From: Limanda limanda
Taxonomy: Eukaryota > Chordata > Actinopteri > Pleuronectiformes > Pleuronectidae
Direction of reading: 5' to 3'
Length of the DNA stretch: 64,000 nucleotides
NCBI RefSeq assembly: GCF_963576545.1
Contig: NC_083651.1
Location: 18,785,748 to 18,849,747, forward strand
Below the pieces are notes generated by a model. The model searched no databases, was not told the DNA's origin, and saw only the letters and a program-made list of their open reading frames with translations. Both the position numbers and the translations under genes were made by a program. This document shows, in pieces, positions 32,174-46,400 of the stretch (position 1 is the first letter of the stretch; each line of letters begins with the position of its first letter).

Positions 32174-35100
32174 AACTACCTGCTAAAATAGGACAGACAA
32201 GATGCTGTGTTGAAGCTGAAGTGGTTCCAGTTGATATTCCTCTTTTGCTGAGCAAAACATCCCTTAAAAGGGCTGGAACTGTTTTGGACATGAAAAATGA
32301 CAGCGCTGTGATGTTCAAACAGCCTGTACCACTTGAGTTCACCAGTTCCGGCCACTACTGTGTGGACATCAGAGACAATGACACTGAGAAGCGTAATATT
32401 GAAGAGGATGTTCTTATAGTCACAGAAAAGATGTCCACAGATGAGAAACACAAAGTTCTCCTGAAACTTCACAAGCAGTTTGGCCACGCATCCGTAGATC
32501 GGCTACAGAGGCTCATCCAAAGCGCTGGAAATAAAGACAAAGAATGTGTCACTATTTTGCAACAAATAGTACACGACTGTGACATATGCCGAAGGTACAG
32601 CAAGACCAAGCCAAAGCCCGCTGTTGGTTTACCTCTCGCTTCGGAGTATAATGAGACAGTAGCAGTGGACCTGCATGAGTTGGAGCATGGTGTGTGGTAT
32701 CTCCATATCATCGACCACTTCACACGTTTCAGTGCAGGAAACATTGTCAAAACAAAAAAGGCTGCTGAAATTGTCAACTCTTTCATTCACACGTGGATAA
32801 GTGTCCATGGTCCTCCACGACGACTTTACAGTGACAATGGTGGAGAATTCAACAATGAGGAGATCAGAGACATGGCAGAAAACTTCAATATTGAGACCAA
32901 AACAACAGCCGGATATAGTCCCTGGAGCAACGGTCTACTGGAGAGACACAATCAGACACTTACAGAAGTCATCCTGAAGGTGAAACGGGAAAATGGATGT
33001 GACTGGCATACGGCCCTAGACTGGGCCCTTATGGCTAAGAACAGTATGCTCAATGTTCACGGCTACAGCCCACATCAACTTGTATTTGGCCAGAATCCTA
33101 ACCTCCCTTCTGTATTGGTTGATAAGTTACCTGCTCTAGAGGGCACCACTATAAGTGCTAGGGTAGGAGAACACATATCAGCATTACATGCTTCCAGGAA
33201 GGCATTCACAGAAGCTGAATGTTCAGAGAGGATAAGGAGGGGCCTGCGTAAGCAACTTAGACCCACAGATGAAAAGTACGAGACAGGGGAAAAAGTGTAT
33301 TACAAACGGGCAGACTGCACAGAGTGGAAGGGACCAGGGGTGGTTATTGGTCAGGATGGAGTTGTAGTATTTGTGAGACACGGGGGAATTCTTGTTAGAG
33401 TACATCACTCTAGACTTTGTAAGTTGAACACTCAAAATGTGGATAAGCAAATCGTAAAAGATGTTCTTTACAGAACAGCAGAAAATGAAAAAACTATTTC
33501 AAACAATGCAGCAGATTGTTTAGATAGTGAACAGAATACAGGCACAGACACCAGTGACAGAGAAGTGTTGCATTCATCCATGACACAGACAAATGGGACA
33601 CGAGCTGAGACAGAGCCAAATGAATGTGCTAACTCTGTTTCTTCTACAGGTATACAGTTAAAAAGTGGTCATACTGTAACATTTGTAAACAGAGTTTTAG
33701 GCAGAGCAGGCAAAGTCACAGGAAAGAACAAAAACTGGTATAACCTGCAACATGAACCTGACGGCAGTGATGGGCAAAAGGAATCAGTTGACATGTCACG
33801 TGTTAATAGCCTTAACATTGAACCAGAAAACGTAGATGCTGATGTACTTATAACCAAAGACATCTCATTTAGTGAAGCCAAACTGGAAGAAATAAAGAAT
33901 TGGCAAAATAATGATGTTTTTGAGGAAGCTGAAGATGAAGGTCAAAAATGTGTCTCCACCAGATGGGTCTGTAGTCTAAAAGAAACCTCCAAAGGTATTG
34001 TGCCTAAAGCACGACTTGTAGCCAGAGGTTTTGAGGAGGCTAATATTCATGAGTTACAGAAAGATTCTCCAACCTGTGCTTCAGAATCACTTAGACTACT
34101 GTTAGCAGTAATCTGTCAAAATCAGTGGCAAATCCATTCTATGGACATCAAATCTGCATTTCTGCAGGGAATGGAATTATCCAGGGATATTTATATCCGT
34201 CCCCCACCTGAAGCAGGCAGTGATGGTATCCTATGGAAACTAAAGAAATGTGTGTATGGTCTTGCAGATGCGTCACTATATTGGTACAACAAAGTGAAAG
34301 AAATCATGATGAGTACAGGTGGTAAAATGTCAAAGGTCGATCCAGCAGTCTTTTATTGGTTAGATGAGCAGTTTAAGGTTATTGGAGTTCTTGCATGTCA
34401 TGTTGATGATTTTCTTTGGGCAGGCTCACAAAACTTTTCATCAGATGTGATTCCTCAACTAAAGTCTGCTTTCAATGTTGGACGCGAGGAGCATGAACAT
34501 TTCTGCTATGTAGGGATGGATTTTGCATCTGGTGATGGTGTAATTCAGGTACATCAGCACAATTACATTGATAATCTACAACAGCTCCATTTATTAGCAG
34601 CACGTGCCATCCAAAGAGACGCCCTCCTTAATGATACAGAAAAGGAACAGCTAAGGTCAAAAATAGGGCAGATACTGTGGGTTGCAAAGCAGACCAGACC
34701 AGATGTCATGTTTGACACCTGTAGTTTGGCATCTGATATAAAAAATGCCACGGTACAGTCTCTCCATGATGTGAATAAAGTTGTTCGTAAGCTTAAGGCA
34801 GAAAAGGTGACTCTTACGTTTCAGCATTTAGGTGACAGTAATGCTTTGAAACTTATAGTCTTCAGTGATGCTTCCCTTGGCAACCTTCCAGATGGAGGTA
34901 CACAGGGGGGGACTTTAATTTCCCTATTGGGAGAAAGAGGGAAGTTTTCGCCTCTCTTTTGGCAATCAAAGAGAATCAGACGTGTGGTGCGGAGCACTCT
35001 TGCAGGAGAAACCCTTGCTATGTCAGATGGAATAGACAATGCTATCTTCCTGGCAACCCTGTTTTCAGAGCTCACCACTGGAGATACTGGACTGAATGCT

Positions 35101-35343
35101 CTTCCATTAATCTGTGTGACTGATAATCATTCTCTTTTTGATGCACTAAAATCTACAAAACAAGTTGCAGAGAAGAGACTCAGATTGGAAATAAGCAGTA
35201 TTAAGGAGCTCATACAAAGCAACAGAATCAAAGAGGTTCTCTGGTCAGATACAAAAGCTCAACTCGCTGACTGTCTTACCAAAAAGGGAGCTTCGGCTCT
35301 GGTGCTCTTGAAAGCACTTAGTGAGGGTTTGTGGAGCATGTGA
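32167..35343 (+). pseudogene. copia pol: protease end, integrase, reverse transcriptase, RNase H
   Basis: Open reading frame of 1058 codons. In order: rest of protease; integrase with HHCC zinc (HKQFGHAS, CDICRR) and DDE core (AVDLHEL, YSDNGGEF, NGLLERHN; 35 residues between the last Asp and Glu); reverse transcriptase (RWVCSLKE, MDIKSAFLQG, and HVDDF in place of the usual YVDD box); RNase H (FSDAS, LAGETLAMSDG, CVTDNHSL) and the copia C-terminal LADCLTKKG motif. This part is uninterrupted, but it is separated from gag by a frame break, so the element could not make one normal polyprotein unless the break is a sequencing error. Internal ATGs in the segment are not true starts. Confidence 0.9.
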
Positions 35344-35560
35344 TGAAATCTTGTTTAAACTTTACATGTACAAAATGTAAGCACTGAAAACTTTTGTTTG
35401 TATTGAAGTTCTGTACTTTGTTATTTTCTATATATTTTGCCAATTGCACTCTAATGTTCAGAATGTCACTCAGGTATTATTATGTTTATTATAACTTGAT
35501 GATTTTGTTATGTAAATTCTGGAATGTCTAAAAGTCATCATTTATTTTATTTGTTTTTCT

Positions 35561-35576
35561 AGAAAAGACAGTGAGA
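35561..35576 (+). promoter_or_regulatory. Polypurine tract of the copia element
   Basis: agaaaagacagtgaga lies immediately before the 3' LTR, mostly purine with one C and one T. This is the expected place for plus-strand priming. Confidence 0.55.
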
Positions 35577-35577
35577 T

Positions 35578-35772
35578 TGTTAACATGTATTTCCCCTCTA
35601 TTATGTTCATTGTGGTAAAAGGAAGTGTTCCCTTTGACCCCTTACCTTTGACCACGGGTCGCGCAGGGGTTTGTGGGAGTTCCGGAGCGGGTCTTGTTAT
35701 TGACTGAGTCCGTGTATTGAGTGTGAGCAATAAACGTCTAAGTAATATACGTCGTGTTTATTACGAGTAACA
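35578..35772 (+). repeat. 3' LTR of the copia element
   Basis: 195 bp, one mismatch to the 5' LTR. It carries the functional AATAAA for the retrotransposon transcript (gagcaataaacgtc near 35730). Confidence 0.95.
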
Positions 35773-35776
35773 CTCG

Positions 35777-36798
35777 TGCCTCCTGCTCTCGCACCCTCAG
35801 GACTGTACTCACTGAAGGACGCTTCATTTGCAGGGAGCTAATGGGTGAGCAGGTCACAGGCAAGCCCGGGCGCCGGCTTCTTCTCTACAGTTAATAACAC
35901 GCCAAGGAAACACAAGAATGCAACAGACGCGGCATCTTCAATTTTCGTTTCAGTTTTGTTATGCTTGCTGTCACCTCTGGGTGGGAATGGGTGATCGGAT
36001 GGAAGATTCATGCATGTGAATGTCTGTGTTTGTGTGTGTGTGTTTAATTGAGTGCATGAACCCTTAATGCATACAAAAGTAGGAAAAAGCAGATGCAACC
36101 AAGAGATGGTGACAAATAAGAATACAAATGATTGCGACAGAAGTAATATGACTTGATATGATAGTGACACCTAAACCTCTTGAAAGTTGAAAAATAAAAG
36201 TTGAAATAAAATAACTCAAACATCCTGTCACATTGTGTCTCGACACTCCCGTACAAAAGGCCTCTGTGGATTTGTCTATAAATATTATTCCTTGCTGAAC
36301 TTATTGAAGTCGTATAGGTACTGTACTGTATTTTCCTGGACACTAAAGCTATAGTGTGCCGTCTACAGTGTCCTACTTGTTTTTTACTTAAGACTTCAGA
36401 ACTGCGTGATGTAACAGGGAAGTTACACAAACAGAGCATAGCAACTACTATCAACATAATAACTGCTAATGGATATACAAAACACGATATCTCATTTCAG
36501 GAATACAGATGAGCTTTTCCACAGCTTCTTTAGAATCCACACTCCTCTCTGCAGCCTGTTTTCACAGCTATAGACCTTTGGATGCCACCCTCCTTAAATT
36601 TCATACCGGGCTGATAGAAGTGGGGCCCCAAGTAATTGTTTTCCAAAGGTGCATTAGAACTCAAATTGCCTGAATGCTTTATTGCAAAGAAGAGAATGGA
36701 GGTGATAAAGCCTTGTTACTAAAAATCCCTCTCCCAGAGAAGCCCTAAGTCAAGCTGACTCAGCCGCTACTTAGCCTGATCCACTGAGAGCAGAGAGT

Positions 36799-36836
<38 letters not shown>

Positions 36837-36996
36837 ACTTAGGTTGAGGGTTTACACTCACTCCCCTGAGTTTAGAACACTTGCGACTGAGATGTCATTT
36901 ATTCAAGAGTAAAATAGCTTTTTTTAAATTGTAGCCACAGTGCTACTTATATATGCACATGTTTACTGTGCACACGAGCACTAGCAGGGTCTGTCC
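35777..36996. other. Non-coding segment
   Basis: No gene is recognised. A TG microsatellite occurs at 36797-36834 and a shorter TG tract at about 36028-36043. Confidence 0.5.
36797..36834. repeat. TG microsatellite
   Basis: (TG)n, about 38 bp with one TA interruption near the start. Confidence 0.95.
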
Positions 36997-36999
36997 AGT

Positions 37000-37435
37000 T
37001 TTTACCTACTTGTGGGGACCTAAATCTGTTTAACCAGTCACATTATGGGGACTTAATGATGGGGACAAAAAGCTTGTCCCTAAAACATAAATCAATACAT
37101 TTAAGGATGAAGCCATGAGATTAGGGTCAGGTTAGGTCTACTTTTGGGTTAGACAAGTCAATGTATTGTATTCTGAAGTAATGGAGACACAACTCTGTGT
37201 GTGTGTGTGTATGTGTGTGTCTGTTCCTGTACCTATCTTTGTGAGGACCATTTTAATCAAGGGCTGTTAGAGGGTTAAGACTTGGTTTTAGGGTTAGAAT
37301 TAGGTTTAGGTTTTGGTATGGGTTGATGTCAGCCATTTAGTTTGGATGGTTAAGGTAAGGGTAAGGGGCTAAGGAATGTATTATGTTAACGTGTGTCCTC
37401 ACTAAGATAGAAGTACAAACATGTGTGTGCGTCTT
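37000..37435. repeat. Interspersed fish repeat with internal TG tract
   Basis: Two related halves around a TG microsatellite (37194-37221). The first holds 'cttgtggggacctaaa' and 'atggggacttaatgatggggaca'. The second holds 'gtgaggaccattttaatcaa', 'gggttagaattaggtttagg' and 'gtcctcactaagatagaagtacaaa'. This word set is a common dispersed repeat in teleosts, recognised from memory. The TTAGGG-like words are not a telomere array. Confidence 0.55.
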
Positions 37436-40400
37436 CAAATGCACAACACCAGTACAGTTGCATCACATTTTTGAATGCGATCTAACGATTTAAAACATAA
37501 CAGTGTAGAATTCAAAATGTATCTATTCTATGTTTGTATTATTCATTTAACTATATACATTATTAAAACAATGGCAGCCTCACTGCCTCAGAAACATTCA
37601 GGATGGATCAATTCCCACCATCTCGTTCTTATTCTTGGAGGCAGAATAATCATAGAATATGACCTTCATGCTATCTCTTTCGAAATTCAAAGGGCGATCT
37701 CTTCTCCCATCAAAAAGCTATCACAAGTGAGGACAGCGTTTGCTCGGAGCGTGGATGCCAAACGCGAGATTTTTTTTTCTCTCTCTCTGTACCTGGGAGA
37801 CACAAAACTGTCATCGGCAGCACTGATCTCCCCCTCAAAATGTGAGCACAGCACACAGGTTGCTGGGGGGGCCCAGTGGGAATGACACCGTGTCAGACCT
37901 CCTTTCGATTGGAGATGTCAGTGAGAATGAGCGATGTAAAACGCTGATGTCAAAAAGCCCTGTGTTTAGCTTGTCCGTGCTGACAGGTTAGGAAATGGAG
38001 CGTGCTACCTGACCAGCATGAGAGAGCGGCTGCCCTCCGGTGCTGCAGCAGTCACATACACAGGCCGACAATAAACAAGCTTTCATGCTGTCAATCAGCT
38101 ACAGTACTCCTCCCCATCCTCTCGTTTTCTCTCTCTCCGTCTCTCCGACACTCTGGCCTGTCACATTAACAATTCCATCAAACACTAACTACTCAACACT
38201 TCACTTGTTTGCCTAATAAAAAAACACTAAATTTGCCAGATAAAAATTTGTAATGGACTGACTCGCAGGCTGTTTACGGTTCAGTTACGGTTCGGTTCAG
38301 TTTAAAATGTGTTACGCCCAAGTGTTATGTGCTTGTTAGTAAAATCTTTTGAAATAGTCTGATAACTGTATACATTGAAACTGTCCAAGCAAAAAAAGGT
38401 ATTTTTTGTAGCTTTAAGCCCAATAGTCCCCCTGTAGTGTGCTGGGGTTGTATTGTTTTATTTTGTTTCAATTGACAAGTGAGCTTGATTTATGTGTAAC
38501 TACAGTTTACAACAAATATTGGAAAGAAAAAACAAACGAATGAATAAATATTTAAAAATAAATAAATCAAGTTAGCAGTAGGGCACAGTTAAGGTATATG
38601 CATTAAAAAAATAATAATACTCAGCACAAAGATACGATTAGATGAGAAAACATGTGAAATATGCAGATTTTATTTTCGATAATGAAGTCATTATATTAAA
38701 AGGACAAAGTTGTAAGATTATGAGAATAAAGCAATTCAGAGAAAGTTACAGTATCACGAGAATAAAGAAAAATCGAGGCGAAACCCATGCACACCAGAGT
38801 CACGGTCCTTTTAGATTCAACCAACGATAACCTCAAATTGACGATGACCAAACATTTCCTCCTCCACAAAACTTCCTCCAAGTCTGTGTGGTTCTTCCTT
38901 CGTAATACACACAGGTTATTGGATAATCTTTTCAAAGTCCTGATACCTATGATAATGTGATAAAAGTATTCCATTATTTGCTGAGTCCTTCAACTGTCTC
39001 TAATAACAAGCTTTGGATTAGTGAAACTCTGGAGGTTCCTTCCCATCTGTATTCAAGAGAGTGGGGATTCATTTTGAAAAAACATTATTTCTTCACTTCA
39101 CGTACAGAACTGCCTCCCCATCAAAACCCTGCCCTCTCGCTCAAGAAGCCTCTGTTCGCATGCAAATGTCCCTGTTAGACACAACTGTTAGTCCAGGCTC
39201 AGATATTCTGTTGCTGCACATTCTCCTAATGTGCTTCAGCTTGAGTCCTTCTCCTCACACTCACGCTGTTTCTTATATAAAACCCATGTCATGAAATGAC
39301 ATTTACATTTATTTCTCTGGCCTCTTGCTCAATTCCTTATCTTTATCTAATAATTATTTGAATGGCTCCACTTACTCTTCTGCTGTCACGTAATTATAGT
39401 GTAACAACATTTCCTGTGTAATATGTGTGACTGATGGTTAAATGTAGCTTACTGAAAAAACCTTTCAGGAGCTGAGATTCTGCTTTTAACCGAGTTTTTC
39501 ACTCTATCTTCTGTTATAATTGTATATATTAAAAACATATAGGTGCAATACGTTTTTCTTTGCAGTGCTGTTCTATTGTCTTATTAACTCCTCGTGGATT
39601 CTCGCTCACAACTTTCCTCGACCTTGAACGTAAAGAGTTTGAGGAATAGAGGTTTTGCAACATTCCACTGCAGCCCTGACCTCGACTGCACTGGGGTTAA
39701 AGTTGCGAAATGCTGTGCATCACTCAAACCTCCCTGGTCATGACAATCTTTAAACAAATGTTAATAAAATATTTGATCTCATTCCATGACACGGGACAGA
39801 ACAGAACACTTACATTTGACTTATTGGGCAAGAGGAGCAGTTGAAGATGCTATGATGATCTTGTTCAATTTTATTTAGAGGCAATAAGGCACAGCCAAAA
39901 TGTTTATCATTGATTTCTCTTTTGCAACCCCACGTCCTTGCGCATTTTGTAGTCTGTTGTTAAACTTTAATTTGGATTTTAACAATGCTGGCTAATTGTC
40001 TTTAGGACAAACAAGACCCAGACTTTGAGTAAATGGCTACCTGTCTGTCACCGTGCCTCTGGGCCCTTTCCCCATCTTCCTTTGTCTAATGACTGTCAGA
40101 CTTACTATGAAGACAAAATAGATGCCTTCAAGTGCGAGGATGACTCTGCAAAAAATCAGCCTTTTGCACAATGAGGAGCAGTCACGGTCCAGTGGGAGAT
40201 TATTGTCTCACTTGGAGAGAACAGTCTTTCATACAAATGTCTATTGACTTCTGAAGAGGACCCACTTCTCTTGCTCCAACTGTCCAGCAATACAAACAAT
40301 TTAAAGTTGTTCTGCCCAATAAACTTTACTTTGATGCCAAATCTAAAAGTATTCATAAAGTTATCACTGTCCACATCTATTGTGCATTTACAGATTCAGT

Positions 40401-43400
40401 GCACGTTACTAAGGCCGGCCAGTAAGTCTGCAGACGCACAGATGCACTCTTTTCCTCTGTTAATGTAATGATGCATCATTAGCACGACAATAATAACAGA
40501 CAGTTACAAGCAGTAATCCCAGTGAGCTTTGTCATGCTTTCATCCGGGAGGATTCAGGGGCTTTGGAGTGTGACTCAGCATGAATTTCTTTGTAGCAGAA
40601 CAGCTGGGTAAGACTTTTCACAACCATCACAGGGGAGAAATGAAAAGCGGATCATTTGAGACTATTAAAGCGCTGATAGTCAAATTCATCGCAGCAAATC
40701 GGAATCCCGATAACATCAGAGTCAGAAATGGGAGCGCTGGAAAGCAGCCTTAATGATATGATGGCCAGGGGAGGGCTCATAGAAGGTTTTACGTTCTATA
40801 TTGGTTTTTAAGGTGCTAAAAGCAGATTTATTTGGAGTCGCTGACCACAGCAATTATAGTTTTAAACCTATTTCAGATGAGGTTGAAGTTAGAATTGGGA
40901 TATCTAGAGACTATTATAGACAGCTGCTGAGTGGTTTATCTCTTTCAGCACATACAGGTAGGGAATAGGAATCCTACATTATTGCATTTTTGAAAAATTT
41001 ACAAAGTAATTCCACAAGGATCTGTCTTTATGGGCAATGAATATCTTGCAAACTGTTCATCTCATCGACTTCACACTCAGCATGTGTATTGTGAAGGGTC
41101 CAGGGCAGAGCAGTGCAACGTTTGGTGCGATTTGTACACATTTTACTTTTAATATTAAATAAAATTGAATAAAAAGGTGATGAGCGCTCTGAAGGAGTGA
41201 TTGGGGACGGGGCGAGAAATTCTGTCTCACAAGATCATTTAGATGATTTATTAATGGTCATTTCACCATATCAAACTGACCCAGACATTTACGGGGGTAG
41301 CGGGTTCTACTCTCCGTCATGGCAACAACATTCTTAGAATAACTTCCTCTATAGCAAGTTGTCTTCAAAATAAAATCACAGCTTTCTTTTTGTTGCTGTA
41401 ATGCTTTACATCAAGTTGACTTGCCGAGCTGAGGCGTTGAAAAGTTGATAACTTGAGCCGATTTGATTGGGATTAACAAACTTTTGCTTGGAATTAGCAA
41501 CCCCTCAACGACCCTGTACCACAATTTATAAAGAAAGCACATAAGTTGCAACTTTACCTCATAAATTCAATGGCCCAATGCCTCCAAAATGTGCATAAAC
41601 TCATAAATACATTCATAGGATATTAACAAAGTGTCATCAAGTAGACAGAGACAAATTAAGGCTATTAACAGCAAAAAGTCTCCCATATGTTCTGCTGCAA
41701 GAAGCTCAAACCTCCTATAAACTCCAGATTAATCTTGAGAGCCAACTCCTGGAAGTAATTAGGCGTGGATACGATCAAATCCTACCGTGAACGTGATGTA
41801 GACGAGAATGCAGAATGTGAAAGTGTCGGCTCAGTGCAGCGGCACGGCACAGCTGCAAAGTCTCATCTCACTGGATGAAAGGAGAGGGGACGAACAAAGG
41901 GGAGGAATTGTGGGCAATGCTAACGGCCAAATGGATTCAACGTGAATGCCAAAAGGGAACCTGATGACATTTATGAAGCACTCAGTAAACTTTTTCTGAT
42001 GACGGCAGTAACGTCTATATACGACACTCACACACACGAGAGTGAGGCTGCCCACTAGTGGTGTAACGGACCACGGTTGATCCGGTAAGGGAGGGTTAAC
42101 AATGGTTTGGAGCTCATGTGAACACTACAGAGGTTTAATGACTATTGAAAGAGATTAATACCCGTGGAAAATGTCACCACTCTGCCATTCCCCAATAGTT
42201 TTAATATGTGTAATAGGTAGTGATATGGTAGAATAAAGATACTGATAAATCCTACGAAACATACATTTTTATGTTGAATCGGAAGAAATGTGCAGAGTTC
42301 CCTATAGGCAAGAATTTTCAGAGATTTAACTAGTAAAGGTTTTGTGGCCGTACACATAATCGGCTCTTTTAACAGTCTAGCCCTCAAAATGACAAAGCTA
42401 CAATGTGCAAGTTCCCTGCATCAACACGGATTAATCTCCATGAGGAGGCATAAGGTCTGAAACCTTGATGAACTCTATACCGATTTCTCATCAATGTCTC
42501 AAATATTTTTGGTGTGTTGGTGGATCAATGTACAGAGGAAATAAAAAGAATAGCAAAAAGATGGAACCTTTTCAAAGTCGTTTTCTGTTCACCACCTCTA
42601 ACACCTGAAGTGGAGTTTGCTACTCAGACTAAATGCATGATTCAGAGTAGCTGATCAAGAGGAATTGCTATCGAGCTATTGATACAGTGCTGTGATCTCC
42701 GATACGTCAGAGGTGGAAAAAACACAGGGGAAATTAACGTTTACCGCTAATTTCTGGCATATTGTGGCATGGAAACGACACCAGTTTACTCACTCTGCAG
42801 ACTGGAATGGCCCCGCCTCCCCGTCAGACTAATTTCCATCTGTGCTCAATCTGATCAGACAAGTCACAACCATTTACCTTAATTGGAGTTTGATACAATG
42901 ACTGATTCCCTTGCTGTTGACATTGGTTAAATACAGACAGTATTTGCAGCATCTCTAGTATACCGTAGAACCTGCAGTTCATACAGTGTATCTGTGCATC
43001 TGACCCTTCAATACAATTATGGTTTGAGCAACAACCCTGCTGCTACTCTGGTATCCACATGTTTCCGACTGGCTGCCTCTCCCATCTCTGCCATTGTTGC
43101 CGCACATCCACAAGAGTATTGGTCTCCCGGTAAAATATGATTGTGAAACTCTATCCATTTATATCTCTTGACAGGACCCACTGTAATATCTCCCAAATCA
43201 AATAAATGTCATCATCCATCACACGAGCCAGTATGTTCTGATTTGAGAGGTAAAGGAAAAGGAGGAAAATTCAATTCACTTTGGCTTAACATCCATCCAT
43301 CAACATTGAACTTTTTAATTGAACTTCAAGGTTCATATTTTTGTTCCCAGCTCTGCACTGTTCTTCTCAAGAAAGGTCCTATTTCTACGCGGGTCTAGCT

Positions 43401-46400
43401 CAACAGGAAAATACTGGAATCAATGGCTTAAAACACAGCTTAACCACGTCTGTCATTGCAGGGACTGTTTTTTTAGAGCAGTAAACTATATTGACTTATT
43501 TTCACCGTGTATTGGAGGATAAATTACCTTGTCTGCTTCCAGACTATGAAAACACTGAAATGTTTACACATCTGGAGACAGCACGGCAGATAATAACTAT
43601 ATATTCGCTCCCATCCTGGTCATTTTCATCAAATTAACCACAAACAGCAGGTTACTGATAAGAATAATCAGTTGTAAAATGCACAGTTGTCCTTTTTTAT
43701 GAAAACCATGGGGTGTGCAGAACAATTATAGAAGCAGTAGATGTTGCCACACACTGATCGCACAATCGCTACGTTTCCATGGACACCAATATTCTGACAT
43801 TAACCAGATTAAGACAACTGTAAATAAGACACTGCCTGTAAATCTGATTTCTGATTTCCATGACCTGAATAAGTAGGCCGACCTTAGTCGCATAATGTAG
43901 ACATGTACATGTGTTAATCACATTGTAAAATCCTATTGGAGTTTTTTACATTTGATGACATTAACATGTGCAGCAGCTAACGATTTGATGTCATAATAAG
44001 ACTATAATGTCTAATATGAAAACATAAAAATCATAATGTAAATAATACAGTAATAATAACAATGTCCACACAATGGTCAACTTCTTTATTGTTTCATTTA
44101 ACATGTCGGAGCCTTGTTAACGTCATGTTCATGATAACATTTAGTTATTTGTTGGATTTAAATCCAATCAAATATACATAGCAGTATAGAATATACAATG
44201 TTTTTAGTTTTGTTTACTTATTTACTCATTCCATCCCCTGCTACATCTTCTGCCAAACTTAGCAGCTGTTGGTGTCTTGAGTCATGCGTTCCATTCTGGT
44301 AAGTCAATATATTAGACCACAGTGTTTGGCAACAGCTGTGATGAGAACAGTCAGTCAGTCAATATTCATGTTTCTGCAGAAATGATCTTCAGTCACCTTC
44401 TGGCACACAGGCAACAAATATCTATACTGGAGAATAAGCCTGAAACACATTATGAATCGTATTTCAATGTTCATTTCTCTGCACATCTTGATGAAAATAT
44501 GTTTGTGCTTTGTGTGACTGTGTAAAAGCTATATCAGTAAAAAATACGAATATCAGGTTTCTCTTAATGTTTTTGGTTTGAAAATCAGAGAATATATGAT
44601 TTTCATATTGGACCATCGAGCCGGGAGAGACAGTGTGGAAAGATCACAGCGGAAGGTGTGAGAAAGCTGAACTTAATTTAAAGAGATATTGAACGGGGGG
44701 AAAGCATAAAAGGCTTTTCACACTGTGAAGAGCACAGAGAAGCAGATCAGAACGGGCAGTCCCTCAGGATGCACAGTCATTCTCAGCCGAGGTCACCCGG
44801 CCTGTTTGTTTTCACCTCTGCAACGCTTCCATTTTGAATTAAATCCCTCGGTGAGGAGCACTGCAAATTCTCTATCAGTTTTCTTGTTTGTTTGGGTTTT
44901 TTCTGTGTGAGCATTTAGGGATTCAGGGCACAGGCCATTTAAGCCGCTTAGGCTTCATGGGCAGAAATATCCTTTCTTTTCTATTTTTCCCCTATTTTTA
45001 ATCACATACTTTTGAGTAATGGGCCAATTTGGTAATGAGGTAATCAGATTACCTAAGAGCACTACAGTTATTTCAGCAGGATTTATGAAGAGCACTGAGA
45101 GGAGAGGTCCTTCTTGTTATTCACTCGGGCCAGATGTCATCTGTGATTATATCAGATATCAGAGACAGGCTCTGCCGGTGTTATTCCACATGTTGGAGAC
45201 AGCAGAGCGAATAAGAAGAGGAAGAATGCCTTTCACAGAGAGGACAAGCTTCTACCACTTGTGTGGATATATTTCATTAGATTAAAATGTGTTAATAGAT
45301 TGAGCCATTTGATTATGGATAATTGACAAGATTTGTAAATTAGACTTTAAAAAACTATCTGATGGGATCTCTCGGTTTAAGCTGAGGATTTGTGGCTGTA
45401 TTAATAACGAAGTCCAACGAATGGAGACGGGAGAGATAACTAGTCTGAAAACAGAACACATGACTTTATAATTTGTATTCCCTTGCACAAATATTTGTCT
45501 TTTCTCTGTTCTACCCAGCACCACACACATCTGACATTAAATCACAGTGGCTGCAAAATACACAGGAAAACAAAAGATGTGGAGGCTTATCGACCAATGA
45601 GCTCGGGAAGGCTGGTTGCACAAAAATGACAAGCTTGTCTTCTCACTTTTTTTTTTTTTACAGTCTTTGTGCAACCGAGCCTGTGACTTTCCCTTTAGCC
45701 AGATGCAATGACAGCAAGATCAAAAATAATTTTCTACAGAGACCTGCTATTGAATGGCACTCAACTGTATAAGGTCCGTAATCAGTTTTTTTTATATGTT
45801 TAAGAGAAAATATTGATGGTAGTTAAAATGCATCCTGTCACTGACATTCAAATACACATGTTGACATATTTGCTCACGTATGACTACTCCTATGACTGTC
45901 TCACCAGTCTTCAGTGATTCTAATGTGATTATTGCCGCCTCGTTGGCCGTATGAGTTTCCAGGGGAACTGCCGGCACATAGTGATGCAGTGACCTCTCCA
46001 GTCAGTGCAAAGATGTATTTCCAATTAAATGCACTTGCACTGTGGGGGAATCACTGAATAATGTTGCTGGTGTTTTTTACTGCAGATTTTACCGCTGTTT
46101 TGTGAAGCTGCAGTATAGTGCATGCACGAATAAATACAGATGGTGTTGGGAAATCTTGGAGGCTGTGGGCCTTCATGCTGTGGGTATTTGTGTTGTCAAA
46201 CACCGCTTACGTTGTACACACCTTTGCATATATTTATGATTTATTTATTTCCCTTGCCATGAGGCATTCCCTAACGTACACTAAAGAGGAAGAGGAAACA
46301 TGTCGGATGACTTTGTGCCATTGACACCGAGATTGTTTTTTTGGGCGGTAATCTGAAACAGGTGAAAGAGCCAATGTGGCCCCCGTGACACAGAAACAAA

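Larger units (their letters stand above)
31028..35772 (+). mobile_element. Ty1/copia LTR retrotransposon
   Basis: A 4,745-bp element with 195-bp direct LTRs (31028-31222 and 35578-35772) that begin TG and end CA and differ at one base. The 4-bp ctcg is repeated at the outer edges (31024-31027 and 35773-35776); a 5-bp ctcgt is possible if the first T of the LTR is shared. The order gag, protease, integrase, reverse transcriptase, RNase H marks it as copia. A primer-binding site fits initiator Met tRNA. The lineage may be the Hydra/GalEa type found in aquatic animals, which is inference. The coding region is interrupted twice. Confidence 0.93.

Noticed and set aside
37275..37320. TTAGGG-like words
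   Set aside because: Too few and irregular for an interstitial telomere; part of a common dispersed repeat.
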